From NCBI GenBank assembly GCA_001897835.1, contig MKUN01000038.1, positions 1 to 62,417 on the forward strand: a DNA stretch of 62,417 nt, written 5' to 3'. The notes under the pieces are model-generated. The model searched no databases. It saw only the letters and a list, made by a program, of their open reading frames with translations, and was not told the DNA's origin. The stretch comes from Bacteroidetes bacterium 46-16 (lineage in GTDB: Bacteria; Bacteroidota; Bacteroidia; Chitinophagales; Chitinophagaceae). Both the position numbers and the translations under genes were made by a program. This document shows positions 41,780-50,831 of this stretch, piece by piece (within the stretch, counting starts at the first letter, position 1; every line of letters begins with the position of its first letter).

Positions 41780-42454
41780 ATGAAAAAGATGTGGTTTATA
41801 ACGCTTATAGCTACTTCGCTGTTGGTAGTAGCACCCACTCAGCAAAGCCATGCAATTGTCTGGGTAATTGTGAAAGCCGCTATTAAAAAAGTGGTCAAGG
41901 CTATGGATCTGCAAATACAGCGATTGCAGAATAAAACGATATGGCTGCAAAACGCTCAAAAAACACTGGAAAATACACTGTCCAAAATGAAGCTGGATGA
42001 AATATCGGACTGGACGAAAAAACAAAAGGAACAGTATGAAAAATACTATGAGGAACTGACAAAGGTGAAGGAGATCATTGCCTATTACCAGCGTATTCGT
42101 GACATCACGCAGAAGCAAGGGCGTATTGTAGATGAGTACAACAGGACATGGACGCTAATCAAACAGGATAAGCATTTTACGGCTGATGAGGTCAACTACA
42201 TGGCACAGGTATATTCCGGCATATTGGACGAGAGCATGAAAAATATTGATCAGATCAGTATGGTCATAAAATCCTTTACCACAAAGATGAGCGATGCAAA
42301 AAGGCTGGAATTAATCAATAAGGCTGCTGATCGTGTAGATGCAAACTATGCTGACCTGACCAAGTTCAATCACCAGAACACCATTTTGAGCCTGCAGCGG
42401 GCAAAAACGGAAAACGATGTACAGACTGTAAAGAAATTATACGGACTTCCCTAA
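41780..42454 (+). CDS. Conjugal transfer protein, TraI-like, secreted coiled coil
   Basis: 224 residues with a signal peptide (LIATSLLVVAPTQQSHAI) and then a nearly continuous helical region (KAMDLQIQRLQNKTIWLQNA, LDEISDWTKKQKEQYEKYYE, VKEIIAYYQRIRDITQKQGR). It matches the family usually annotated as conjugal transfer protein TraI in Bacteroidota elements. This is not a relaxase, unlike F-plasmid TraI. VirB5-like topology suggests a periplasmic or pilus-associated role. It is the first of three adjacent genes of similar size and layout. Confidence 0.8.
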   Translation: MKKMWFITLIATSLLVVAPTQQSHAIVWVIVKAAIKKVVKAMDLQIQRLQNKTIWLQNAQKTLENTLSKMKLDEISDWTKKQKEQYEKYYEELTKVKEIIAYYQRIRDITQKQGRIVDEYNRTWTLIKQDKHFTADEVNYMAQVYSGILDESMKNIDQISMVIKSFTTKMSDAKRLELINKAADRVDANYADLTKFNHQNTILSLQRAKTENDVQTVKKLYGLP

Positions 42455-42465
42455 ATAAAAGTATT

Positions 42466-43116
42466 ATGAAACAAGTGATTTTGTGTTTGTCGTTATTGGT
42501 TCTATTTACTGGCAGGTCACAAGCCCAGACATTTGAAGAATGGTTCGACCAGAAAAATACGCAACGAAAATATCTGCTCCAGCAGATAGCGGCCCTACAG
42601 GTGTATATCGGATATCTCCAGAAAGGTTACGGTATCGCTAAAGATGGCCTTCACACTATAAGCGGGTTCACAAAAGGTGAATGGGACCTTCATACGGACT
42701 ATTTAAATTCACTTAAGGCCGTAAATCCGGAAGTCAAGCGTTACACACGTATTGCTGATATCATATCGCTGCAAGTGAAAATTGTAAAGTGCTGCCAGCA
42801 GACATCGCGTCAAGTAGCAAGTAGTGACGCCTTTTCGTCTTCAGAGGTAGGATACATAAATAAAGTGTTCAACGCCTTGCTCGATGACTGTTCCAAATCA
42901 ATAGATGAGTTGATCACCCTTACTACGGACGGTAAGATGGAGATGAAAGACAACGAGCGTATGGAAAGGATCGACAAGTTGTATGCTGATATGCAAGATA
43001 AACTCACTTTCTCACAAAGCTTTTCCAATGATGCGAAACTGCTTGCTGCTTCCCGGATGAAAGAAAAAAACGATATAGAAACCAGCCGTGCATTGCAAGG
43101 CGTCAAAAACGAATAA
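42466..43116 (+). CDS. Secreted helical tra-operon protein (TerB-family-like annotation)
   Basis: 216 residues with a signal peptide (LCLSLLVLFTGRSQAQTF) and a helical body: IAALQVYIGYLQKGYGIAKD, GLHTISGFTKGEWDLHTDYL, SSEVGYINKVFNALLDDCSK, MKDNERMERIDKLYADMQDK. It is clearly related to the gene at 43119 over the whole length and to the TraI-like gene more distantly. Homologues are often called TerB-family tellurite resistance proteins, a label likely to mislead because this is a conserved tra-operon component. The role is probably in the periplasmic part of the transfer machine. Confidence 0.78.
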   Translation: MKQVILCLSLLVLFTGRSQAQTFEEWFDQKNTQRKYLLQQIAALQVYIGYLQKGYGIAKDGLHTISGFTKGEWDLHTDYLNSLKAVNPEVKRYTRIADIISLQVKIVKCCQQTSRQVASSDAFSSSEVGYINKVFNALLDDCSKSIDELITLTTDGKMEMKDNERMERIDKLYADMQDKLTFSQSFSNDAKLLAASRMKEKNDIETSRALQGVKNE

Positions 43117-43118
43117 CA

Positions 43119-43757
43119 ATGAAAAAGATAATTATGATCTTGTCGCTGTCTCTGTTTGGATTGCTTCCCGCCTTCCAGGCTTCTGCCCAAGCGGATGAAA
43201 TTGCCCAATTGGTACTGGACATAGAGAAGCTGGCACAATTCAAGCAGATACTCAGTGATATGAAGAAGGGCTACCAGATACTGGAAGGGGGCTATAATAC
43301 TGTTAAAGACATTTCCAAAGGTAATTTCAATTTGCACAAAGCCTTTCTGGATGGGCTTATGGAGGTAAGCCCGGCGGTCCGTAACTATCGTCGTGTCGCA
43401 GATATTACAGACTGTCAAATAGCGCTCGTAAAAGAATATAAGCAAGCCTACGAACGGTTTCGCAAGGACGATAATTTTTCAGCAGTTGAACTATCCTATC
43501 TAAGTAGCGTGTATGATAAACTCTTCAATGAGAGCCTGCGTAATCTTGATGAACTCCTTACGGTGATCACGGCAGGAAAAGCAAGGATGAGCGATGATGA
43601 GCGGCTACAGGCTATTGACCGGATATATACGGACATGGAAGATAAACTAACGTTCCTGCGACAATTTAATAATAACACAACCATACTCGCAGTGCAGCGT
43701 GCTAAAGAGCGAAATGATGCGCAAACGATGAGGAAGGTATATGAGCTAAACAAATAA
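43119..43757 (+). CDS. Secreted helical tra-operon protein, paralogue of the preceding gene
   Basis: 212 residues with a signal peptide (LSLSLFGLLPAFQASAQAD). Landmarks: LAQFKQILSDMKKGYQILEG, GYNTVKDISKGNFNLHKAFL, SAVELSYLSSVYDKLFNESL, MSDDERLQAIDRIYTDMEDK. It shares most of these with 42466-43116, showing gene duplication. It begins 2 bases after the preceding stop and is 10 bases from traJ. Two such copies in tandem, plus the TraI-like gene, give three coiled-coil exported proteins in a row. Confidence 0.8.
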   Translation: MKKIIMILSLSLFGLLPAFQASAQADEIAQLVLDIEKLAQFKQILSDMKKGYQILEGGYNTVKDISKGNFNLHKAFLDGLMEVSPAVRNYRRVADITDCQIALVKEYKQAYERFRKDDNFSAVELSYLSSVYDKLFNESLRNLDELLTVITAGKARMSDDERLQAIDRIYTDMEDKLTFLRQFNNNTTILAVQRAKERNDAQTMRKVYELNK

Positions 43758-43767
43758 AATTAGATAT

Positions 43768-44976
43768 ATGGCAAGGTATAGAAAAACCGCCTGGTTGGCG
43801 GTATTGGGGATGGTTTTGCCTTTCATGAGCCATGCACAGGGAGTGGCAGACGACATGAAGGGGCTACACAGCGTATTGGACCAACTGTATGATGAGATGA
43901 TGCCTTTATGCAGCCAGCTTATTGGCGTAGGTCAGGGACTGGCGGGATTCGCTGCTATGTGGTATATAGCAGCAAGAGTATGGAGACACTTGTCTAATGC
44001 AGAGCCTATAGATTTTTATCCGCTTTTCAGGCCCTTTGTTATCGGCTTCTGCGTTTTAATATTTCCATCGGTGTTGGGCATTATCAATGGGGTGATGAAA
44101 CCAACAGTAACTGCTACGGCCTCAATGGTTGAAGGATCGGATAAGGCCATTGCCAAATTATTGCAGGAGAAGGAGGACGCTATTAAGAAATCAGATGTAT
44201 GGCAGATGTATGTTGGCGAAAGCGGCAATGGTGACCGGGATAAATGGTACAAATACACCCATCCAAATGAAGACGCGTCGGATGAGGGAGTGTTTGAGAG
44301 CGTAGGCAACGATATCAAATTTGCGATGTCCAAAGCCTCTTACAATTTTCGCAACTCTGTTAAGGAATGGATGAGTGAAGTGTTGAGGATACTGTTCGAG
44401 GCCGCTGCATTGTGTATTGATACACTTCGGACGTTCCAGTTAGTAGTGCTCTCGATTTTGGGACCATTGGTATTCGGTATTGCCGTATTCGACGGGTTTC
44501 AACATACGCTTACGGTTTGGCTGGCCCGCTACATCAATATTTTTTTATGGCTTCCTGTAGCTAACATCTTTGGGAGCATCATTGGTAAGATACAGGAAAA
44601 GATGCTGACGCTGGACCTCGCGCAGATACAGGATACAGGAGACACGTTTTTTAGCAGTACGGACATGGCTTACCTGGTGTTTATGATCATTGGCATTGTA
44701 GGATACTTTACTGTTCCATCTGTTGCCAACTATATCGTACATGCTGGCGGCGGCGGAGCATTAGGTCAGAAAGTTACCAGCATGTTCGGCAGTACCACAT
44801 CAAACGTAGTAAACACAGCATCGCAAGGGGCCGGTATGGCAGCAGACGCTATGGGTAATGCAGCTGATCGTATGATAAATGGCATGGCAGGCAGCAGCGT
44901 ATCCGGTCCTTATTTCAATGATAAAGGAAGTGGTGGATCAGACTATATGAATGACAAACTAAAAGGTAATTCATAA
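43768..44976 (+). CDS. traJ: Conjugal transfer protein TraJ
   Basis: 402 residues with a signal-like N-terminus and several membrane segments (PFVIGFCVLIFPSVLGIING, TLRTFQLVVLSILGPLVFGI, MAYLVFMIIGIVGYFTVPSV). The conserved stretch GVADDMKGLHSVLDQLYDEM with WYIAARVWRHLSNAEPID is typical of TraJ. The C-terminus is glycine/serine-rich. TraJ is a VirB6-like polytopic inner-membrane protein in the transfer channel. Confidence 0.92.
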   Translation: MARYRKTAWLAVLGMVLPFMSHAQGVADDMKGLHSVLDQLYDEMMPLCSQLIGVGQGLAGFAAMWYIAARVWRHLSNAEPIDFYPLFRPFVIGFCVLIFPSVLGIINGVMKPTVTATASMVEGSDKAIAKLLQEKEDAIKKSDVWQMYVGESGNGDRDKWYKYTHPNEDASDEGVFESVGNDIKFAMSKASYNFRNSVKEWMSEVLRILFEAAALCIDTLRTFQLVVLSILGPLVFGIAVFDGFQHTLTVWLARYINIFLWLPVANIFGSIIGKIQEKMLTLDLAQIQDTGDTFFSSTDMAYLVFMIIGIVGYFTVPSVANYIVHAGGGGALGQKVTSMFGSTTSNVVNTASQGAGMAADAMGNAADRMINGMAGSSVSGPYFNDKGSGGSDYMNDKLKGNS

Positions 44977-44988
44977 AAAGGAGGGAGC

Positions 44989-45606
44989 ATGTTTAAGAAG
45001 ATGAAGAATATAGACACGGCCTTCAGGCAGATGAGAACGTTCACCATGTTGGTCATTGGCGGTTGCATACTTATTTGCTGCTTTGCATTGTATAAGAGCT
45101 TTAGCCTTGTGTACAAGATGCAGAGCAAGGTATACATCCTCGCCAACGGGAAGGCGCTTGAAGCTTATGCTTCAGACCGCAAAGACAATATACCTGTCGA
45201 AGCTAAAGACCATGTAAGGACATTTCATAACCTGTTTTTTACGCTTGATCCCGATGATAAAGCTATACAGGCAAATATCACTAAGGCGCTGTACCTGGCT
45301 GATGGTAGTGCAAAGCGTGCCTACGACGACTTAAAAGAGAATGGCTATTACGCTGGGCTTATATCAGGTAACGTTAACCAGACTATTTCAGTGGATAGTG
45401 TCCGCATAGACATTAATGAGTATCCATATAGGTTCCGGTGCTACGCTACACAAAATATTATACGCCCAACTACCATTACTACACGTACACTGGTTACCGA
45501 AGGAAGCCTGCGGAATGTATCCCGCAGTGATAATAATCCGCATGGGTTTCTCATTGAGAAATGGAATACGGTAGAAAACAGGGATATCAAAACTGTGAAC
45601 AGATAA
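44989..45606 (+). CDS. traK: Conjugal transfer protein TraK
   Basis: 205 residues. Short N-terminus, one membrane helix (MLVIGGCILICCFALYKSF), then a soluble periplasmic domain (FHNLFFTLDPDDKAIQANIT, ISVDSVRIDINEYPYRFRCY). TraK is the VirB8-like assembly factor. A purine-rich sequence (AAAAAGGAGGGAGC) precedes the start, an unusually strong ribosome binding site for this genome type. An internal ATG at 45001 is an alternative start. Confidence 0.92.
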   Translation: MFKKMKNIDTAFRQMRTFTMLVIGGCILICCFALYKSFSLVYKMQSKVYILANGKALEAYASDRKDNIPVEAKDHVRTFHNLFFTLDPDDKAIQANITKALYLADGSAKRAYDDLKENGYYAGLISGNVNQTISVDSVRIDINEYPYRFRCYATQNIIRPTTITTRTLVTEGSLRNVSRSDNNPHGFLIEKWNTVENRDIKTVNR

Positions 45607-45616
45607 CAATTTTCTT

Positions 45617-46099
45617 ATGAAAAGATTATTAAAAAACAGGAAAGAACCTTTGCCGCAGCAACCAAGCATTGTATCAAAAGGGTTTCAGGTCATCTACAGT
45701 CGTACACAAGATAAATGGGCCGGTTGGATGTCCAGGTGTACAGCACATTTCTCCCGAAAGACATGGCTCCTATTGCTCTTACTATTTGTCTTGTGTATGG
45801 GGCTTTCCAGTACTTACCTCGCTATCCATTCTTTAATAGCAAAGACGAGCCATCCGATGCAGGTGACACCGATCATGAGGCCCAAACATATCACTGAGAC
45901 CGGTGAGGCCACTTCCGGCTCTTCACAAATCCCGGATGCTGAATATAATCGTATTAAAAGATTTAGACGATATATGGATAGTCTGGCGCGAAGTCCCGGC
46001 GGGCAATGGATGTATGACAGCATTACACTGCATCGTCCGGGGTTGATGGATAGTGTCCGGTTTATTGAAAATTATTATCAACAATTAAAACAGCAATAA
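45617..46099 (+). CDS. TraL-like single-pass membrane protein
   Basis: 160 residues: a basic cytoplasmic N-terminus, one membrane helix (LLLLLLFVLCMGLSSTYLAI, about residues 50-72) and a soluble C-terminal part (AEYNRIKRFRRYMDSLARSP). Position and topology between TraK and TraM match TraL of Bacteroidetes elements, but length and sequence are more divergent, so the symbol is withheld. It ends 2 bases before traM. Confidence 0.6.
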   Translation: MKRLLKNRKEPLPQQPSIVSKGFQVIYSRTQDKWAGWMSRCTAHFSRKTWLLLLLLFVLCMGLSSTYLAIHSLIAKTSHPMQVTPIMRPKHITETGEATSGSSQIPDAEYNRIKRFRRYMDSLARSPGGQWMYDSITLHRPGLMDSVRFIENYYQQLKQQ

Positions 46100-46101
46100 A
46101 T

Positions 46102-47418
46102 ATGAAAAAGCAATTAACAACACCTAAAATGATCAGGCTGCGGAAATTTCTATTAGTGCTACCGCTGCTCGCATTACCATTCCTGACCATGATATTTTGG
46201 GCGCTAGGCGGCGGGAAAATGCAGCAGGTAGATGCACAGGCAAAGAAGTCGGTAGGTTTTAATATTAATCTGCCTGATGCCAATGTGAAAGATGATAAGC
46301 CTATGGACAAGATGAGCTATTATGACCAGGCACAATCAGATTCGGCCAAATTCCAGGCACTGATAAAAAATGATCCTAATTATCAGACCCTGGCCATGAT
46401 GGACACAAGTATTACAATAACAGACGACAGCTTTGAAACTATGGCTGGCAGAAAGGGCCTGAACACTTCCGTATACGGAAATAGCAAAGGTTATAACGAT
46501 CCCAACACGGATAAGATATATAGCAAGCTGGCGGAGCTGAATAAAGAAATGAATAAGCCAATTACGTCTCCAGATAAAGGCGACAACTATGACAATGAGG
46601 GCTATCAGGAAAATGAGGGCAAGTACCGTAACAATGTTACTGTTAATTCATCCGACGTGGATAGGCTGGAACAGATGATGAAGATGGCTAACCAGCCGGG
46701 AACACAAGATCCGGAGATGCAGCAACTGGATGGGATGCTGGATAAAATACTCGATGTGCAATATCCTAACCGGGTTGAAGAAAAACTTAGACAGGCTTCT
46801 GAGGCCAGGAAGGGTGAAGTGTTCGCAGTGGCTTCTAAAGCAAAAGACAACAATATCTCCCTGCTGGATAATGCACGTATGCAAAGCGATGGAGGCAACG
46901 GCTTTTACTCTTTGGATAATGCTGTCATTACAGACGAGGCTCAGAATGCGATACAGGCCGTCATCCATGAGACACAAACCATTGTTGATGGTTCTACTGT
47001 TAAGATGCGCTTAGTAAATGATGTATTCATTAATGGTATTCACATACCCAAAGACAATTTCGTATTTGGCATTGCTTCGTTAAGAGGTGAACGGCTGGGC
47101 ATTAAGATCAGCAGTGTGCGCTATAATAATTCGCTGTTCCCGGTTCAATTATCAGTTTACGACATGGACGGGTTGGATGGCATTTATATTCCGGGGGCAA
47201 TCACCAGGGATGTCGCTAAGCAATCCGCAGACCGCTCTATGCAGACCATCGGCTTAACCAGTCTTGATCCATCCTGGCAGGCACAAGCTGCAGGCGCCGG
47301 CATTGAAGCCGTAAAGACACTTTTTAGTAAAAAAGTAAAGCTGATAAAGGTTACGGTGAAGGCAGGCTACCAGGTGTTATTAAGGGACGAGAAACAAAAG
47401 CAAAATCAATCCTACTAA
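46102..47418 (+). CDS. traM: Conjugal transfer protein TraM (VirB10-like)
   Basis: 438 residues. One N-terminal membrane helix (FLLVLPLLALPFLTMIFWAL), the conserved segment GGKMQQVDAQAKKSVGFNIN just after, a low-complexity periplasmic linker, and a C-terminal beta domain (ITDEAQNAIQAVIHETQTIV, MRLVNDVFINGIHIPKDNFV, LPDMDG-like YDMDGLDGIYIPG). This is the TraM family, which spans the envelope like VirB10 in type IV secretion. Confidence 0.92.
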   Translation: MKKQLTTPKMIRLRKFLLVLPLLALPFLTMIFWALGGGKMQQVDAQAKKSVGFNINLPDANVKDDKPMDKMSYYDQAQSDSAKFQALIKNDPNYQTLAMMDTSITITDDSFETMAGRKGLNTSVYGNSKGYNDPNTDKIYSKLAELNKEMNKPITSPDKGDNYDNEGYQENEGKYRNNVTVNSSDVDRLEQMMKMANQPGTQDPEMQQLDGMLDKILDVQYPNRVEEKLRQASEARKGEVFAVASKAKDNNISLLDNARMQSDGGNGFYSLDNAVITDEAQNAIQAVIHETQTIVDGSTVKMRLVNDVFINGIHIPKDNFVFGIASLRGERLGIKISSVRYNNSLFPVQLSVYDMDGLDGIYIPGAITRDVAKQSADRSMQTIGLTSLDPSWQAQAAGAGIEAVKTLFSKKVKLIKVTVKAGYQVLLRDEKQKQNQSY

Positions 47419-47436
47419 CTGTTTCAATTTTTTGAG

Positions 47437-48147
47437 ATGGAAAACAATATCACGAACGAGCATAGTATGCACCTGAAAGATCAGTTGCGGCAACTAGGGC
47501 TACCTTATAAGCTGCACGAACAGATAGATTATTATCAGCAGATGGACATCCTGGAATTTACACTTCCGCATTGGATTCCGGAAAACGGTTCTCTTACACT
47601 TATTGAGTTGCACTATAAACCGGATACGCAAAATCTAAGTGTTCTTGACACCATCGATATCAGCTACCGACCACCTATCGAAATAAAAGACAGGACGGTT
47701 GGCGACATCAATACGAAGGAACTCGACGAAAAGATGGCCAGCATCAACTGGACCTATGATCATTTCAGTGAGCGTATTGTAGATGAGGATATGAAAACGG
47801 CGTCAGGCCGTAAAATGCTTGACCACGTATCAGAAACCCTACATCAACTGGATCAGCTGCATGATAATAAGATACACGGGGATAAGGAAACAGCTCAGTT
47901 ACTCATGTATAAGCACTGGACCAGTGGATACTATAGTCGTTTCGTGGAAGACCTATCAGCGATGAAAAAGCTATATGAATATAGCCGGTCAATAAAAGTT
48001 GATGGTCAAAACATTTCTATTCAAAATATAATTGAACAGTTAAAAGAACAATATAAAATTTCGGTACAGCAAAAATTACCTGTAAAAAGAGAACTGCCTG
48101 ATAAAACAATAGGAAGGCAGACAAGAAAACGGGGGCAATCATTATAA
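47437..48147 (+). CDS. Hypothetical cytosolic protein interposed in the tra operon
   Basis: 236 residues with no signal peptide, although neighbours are envelope proteins. Segments include MHLKDQLRQLGLPYKLHEQI, PENGSLTLIELHYKPDTQNL and a helical C-terminal half. It ends in KTIGRQTRKRGQSL, a basic tail that resembles those of the genes at 35126, 38029, 49156 and 50832. It interrupts the usual traM-traN order. The function is unknown; translocated cargo or an assembly factor are possible. Confidence 0.6.
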   Translation: MENNITNEHSMHLKDQLRQLGLPYKLHEQIDYYQQMDILEFTLPHWIPENGSLTLIELHYKPDTQNLSVLDTIDISYRPPIEIKDRTVGDINTKELDEKMASINWTYDHFSERIVDEDMKTASGRKMLDHVSETLHQLDQLHDNKIHGDKETAQLLMYKHWTSGYYSRFVEDLSAMKKLYEYSRSIKVDGQNISIQNIIEQLKEQYKISVQQKLPVKRELPDKTIGRQTRKRGQSL

Positions 48148-48209
48148 TGATATCTCCGGTAGTAAAGAAATTATTCACGTTTAAACATTAATCATTAAAA
48201 ATTCCAAAG

Positions 48210-49061
48210 ATGAAAAAGATCAGTGTAGTAATGGCAATGGGATTGCTCGCATGTTTTACACATTTCCCAGCCCAGGCTCAATTGTCAGCCAATAAGATCC
48301 CTCAAAGCAAGGCCATCCAGCCATACCATATGGCTATCGCTTATTCTAAGACAACCAATATCGTTTTCCCTTATGCCATCGTAAGCGTTGACCGTGGCAG
48401 TCAGGATGTGCTGGCACAGAAAGCAAAAGGAGTGGAAAATATATTGCAGATAAAAGCTGCAAAAGACAGTTTCCCACAAACAAATCTTACCGTATTGACC
48501 GCTGACGGAAAGCTTACTTCTTTCCTCGTAGATTATTCTGAGCAACCTGATATGCTAAATGTCTCTATGACCAACGAGAACCAGCAGCAGGTCATATCGA
48601 TCCCTGCTGAAAATATCAACCAGGAGGAAACGGAGCATTACGCTACGATGGCTTCTACATCCAAAGAGAAAGCCAGGGGTATGAAGGATAAGTCATTTGG
48701 TATTTATCTTAAGCTAAATGGCCTGTACATCCACGAAGACCTGATGTTTCTTCGTTTCAGTATCCGTAACAAGACAGATATCAACTATGATATTGACCAG
48801 CTACGCCTATATATCCGGGACCAGAAGAAAGTAAAGCGCACTGCATCACAGGAGATAGAGATCACACCTGTGTTTGTCTACAACAACTCCGACAAAATAA
48901 ACGGGCAATCCAAAAACACCTTTGTGTTTGTCGTACCCAAATTTACTATCTCGGATAAGAAGTACCTCGCCATACAGATGATGGAAAAGAACGGAGGCAG
49001 GAACCTTGAATTGCGTATTAAAAACAAGAAGGTCGTTAAGGCATCAAGGATTGAAGAGTAA
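48210..49061 (+). CDS. traN: Conjugal transfer protein TraN (DUF4138)
   Basis: 283 residues with a signal peptide (GLLACFTHFPAQAQL), then the DUF4138 pattern: YSKTTNIVFPYAIVSVDRGS, ILQIKAAKDSFPQTNLTVLT, and the C-terminal half with IYLKLNGLYIHEDLMFLRFS and YDIDQLRLYIRDQKKVKRTA. TraN is VirB9-like and forms the outer-membrane part of the transfer channel with TraM. It appears to be the last structural transfer gene. TraO, TraP and TraQ homologues were not seen after it. Confidence 0.92.
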   Translation: MKKISVVMAMGLLACFTHFPAQAQLSANKIPQSKAIQPYHMAIAYSKTTNIVFPYAIVSVDRGSQDVLAQKAKGVENILQIKAAKDSFPQTNLTVLTADGKLTSFLVDYSEQPDMLNVSMTNENQQQVISIPAENINQEETEHYATMASTSKEKARGMKDKSFGIYLKLNGLYIHEDLMFLRFSIRNKTDINYDIDQLRLYIRDQKKVKRTASQEIEITPVFVYNNSDKINGQSKNTFVFVVPKFTISDKKYLAIQMMEKNGGRNLELRIKNKKVVKASRIEE

Positions 49062-49155
49062 GTACACTCCTTTTAAACATATAGTCAGTAATAGGATTAC
49101 AATAACCTGTATCGGAACAACTTACAATATTTATTCATTTTTAAAATTTAATGTC

Positions 49156-49956
49156 ATGAACCAGAAAAATTTGGAATACCTGCGTGATCAGGTGAAGTAC
49201 ACAGGGTTTGGTGATGCTTTGGAAAATGATCTGAAGCAGAAAATTGAAGCGGCCCAGCCGGAGTTCAAATTACAGCATGAAACAAAATACGGTAATGATA
49301 CCGTGACTGCTACTCTGAATTTCAGCCAATCCAAGCAAAGTGATATGTATTTCTTCAATTCTTACCAGGTGCAGTTGCAAAAAGAAAACAGCGCCGAAAA
49401 GATGGAGCAAACCTTTTATATCAATAAGGGGAACAATATCACGCTGAAAGAAGCCTATAATCTCATGGAGGGAAGGTCAGTAAACAAAGACCTTACCAAT
49501 AAAGAGGGCCAGGTGTACAATGCGTGGGTACAGATGGACTTCAAACAAAGTGATGATAATGGCAATTTTAAGCTGAAACATTATCACGAGAACTATGGTT
49601 ACGACCTGGAAGCTGTTCTGTCCAAACATCCCATTAAGGAACTGACCAATGCTGATTTCAAAGAAAGCCTGATGGACTCGCTGAAAAAAGGCAACCTGCA
49701 GTCGGTAACCTTTCAGCAGAATGGCAGTGAGCAGAAGCAATATATTGAAGCAAATCCTCAATTCAAGACCATCAATATTTATGACAGCTCCATGCAAAGG
49801 CAGGATAACCGCCAGTCTAAAAAAGAACAGCAGTCTGAAGGCGAAGGCCAGTCTGTTAAACAGGATAATAAAAAAGAAAAGCAGGCACCTGGCGAGGATG
49901 ATGGTCCTGCGATACCGCAAACACAGAAAAGGAAGAGGAATCAGCGCATCAGTTAA
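49156..49956 (+). CDS. Accessory element protein, paralogue of 50832-51887
   Basis: About 266 residues from ATG 49156 (MNQKNLEYLRDQVKYTGFGD). Longer upstream frames overlap traN. No signal peptide. Conserved landmarks shared with 50832-51887: TGFGDALENDLKQKIE, YNLMEGR, YHENYGYDLEAVLSKHP and YIEANPQFKTINIYD. The C-terminus is a charged low-complexity stretch ending QKRKRNQRIS, again a basic tail. Such proteins occur widely in Bacteroidetes elements with no known function. DUF3945 was considered but the motif match is not good enough. Confidence 0.65.
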   Translation: MNQKNLEYLRDQVKYTGFGDALENDLKQKIEAAQPEFKLQHETKYGNDTVTATLNFSQSKQSDMYFFNSYQVQLQKENSAEKMEQTFYINKGNNITLKEAYNLMEGRSVNKDLTNKEGQVYNAWVQMDFKQSDDNGNFKLKHYHENYGYDLEAVLSKHPIKELTNADFKESLMDSLKKGNLQSVTFQQNGSEQKQYIEANPQFKTINIYDSSMQRQDNRQSKKEQQSEGEGQSVKQDNKKEKQAPGEDDGPAIPQTQKRKRNQRIS

Positions 49957-50040
49957 GCCAAAGTAGTACGACTTGTAAATAGTCGTGAAGTTGGGATTGT
50001 GAAAATGGTAACTATTTAAAAACAAATAAAACAAGTCATA

Positions 50041-50805
50041 ATGAAAAGGCAATTATTCATGCTGGCAGCAATAATAATCAGCTTCGCCGCATGTAAGAAA
50101 GATAATACTCAGAAAAATGAACAGTCGAGTGATGCTACCAATAGCGTATCGGCAGCACGTTCATCGGTTACAGCTTCTGACGCAGCTAATCCTTTAAATC
50201 CATATGATAGCATGGGATATTGGCACAATGAGATCGTAGCCTATATACAGGGATGCAGGCCGGGAATCGACTCCCCAGATGTAATAACATCTACCCAATG
50301 TGTACTACGGTTTTACAGGGAGAAAAAAGGCGAAGACATCCCTGCTTCTCTTTTTGAAACAGTAAGCCAGACCGTAGATAAAAGCAGCAATGATATGGAG
50401 GGACTTATCACTTCCTGCCCTTACGAAGAGCCGGTAAAGGAAGCTTTGAGGACTTTAATGCAGATGTTGAAACAACTATCGGATAGCGATAGTGACTATG
50501 CCACGATTAAAGCATCCATCATGGCCTTTGAGGAACGCATCATGCAAAACAGCCAGATCGCCGAAGAAGGCAAGGCGGTTATCCTTAGAACCACCTCTGT
50601 TGCCCGCTATTCAGTCTTTTACTGGATCAACTACAATAAGCCACAGCAGCCGCAAGCTGGCGCAGCGATGAAATGGAAAACCTTCGTTAAATGGCTCGCT
50701 GCTGTGACAAGCGACATAGGTGGTGCTGTTGTCAGCGGCAATGTCGGATATGCGGCCGATTGTAGTTCCTATGCCTGGGATCTGATAACCTATAGTATGC
50801 CTTAA
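50041..50805 (+). CDS. Lipoprotein of unknown function downstream of the tra operon
   Basis: 254 residues with a lipoprotein signal (MLAAIIISFAACKKDN, Cys19) and a disordered serine/alanine-rich linker. The mature part is helical in the middle (VKEALRTLMQMLKQLSDSDS) with a small hydrophobic C-terminal segment rich in glycine and alanine. No domain recognised. It sits between the two paralogous accessory genes. Surface lipoproteins in this position could act in entry exclusion or mating, but nothing in the sequence shows it. Confidence 0.65.
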   Translation: MKRQLFMLAAIIISFAACKKDNTQKNEQSSDATNSVSAARSSVTASDAANPLNPYDSMGYWHNEIVAYIQGCRPGIDSPDVITSTQCVLRFYREKKGEDIPASLFETVSQTVDKSSNDMEGLITSCPYEEPVKEALRTLMQMLKQLSDSDSDYATIKASIMAFEERIMQNSQIAEEGKAVILRTTSVARYSVFYWINYNKPQQPQAGAAMKWKTFVKWLAAVTSDIGGAVVSGNVGYAADCSSYAWDLITYSMP

Positions 50806-50831
50806 CAAACTTTTCTTTCAAAAAGTAGGTT

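Noticed and set aside
42466-43757. Tellurite resistance function suggested by TerB-like similarity
   Set aside because: The genes are exported coiled-coil proteins inside a tra operon, so a transfer role is far more likely.
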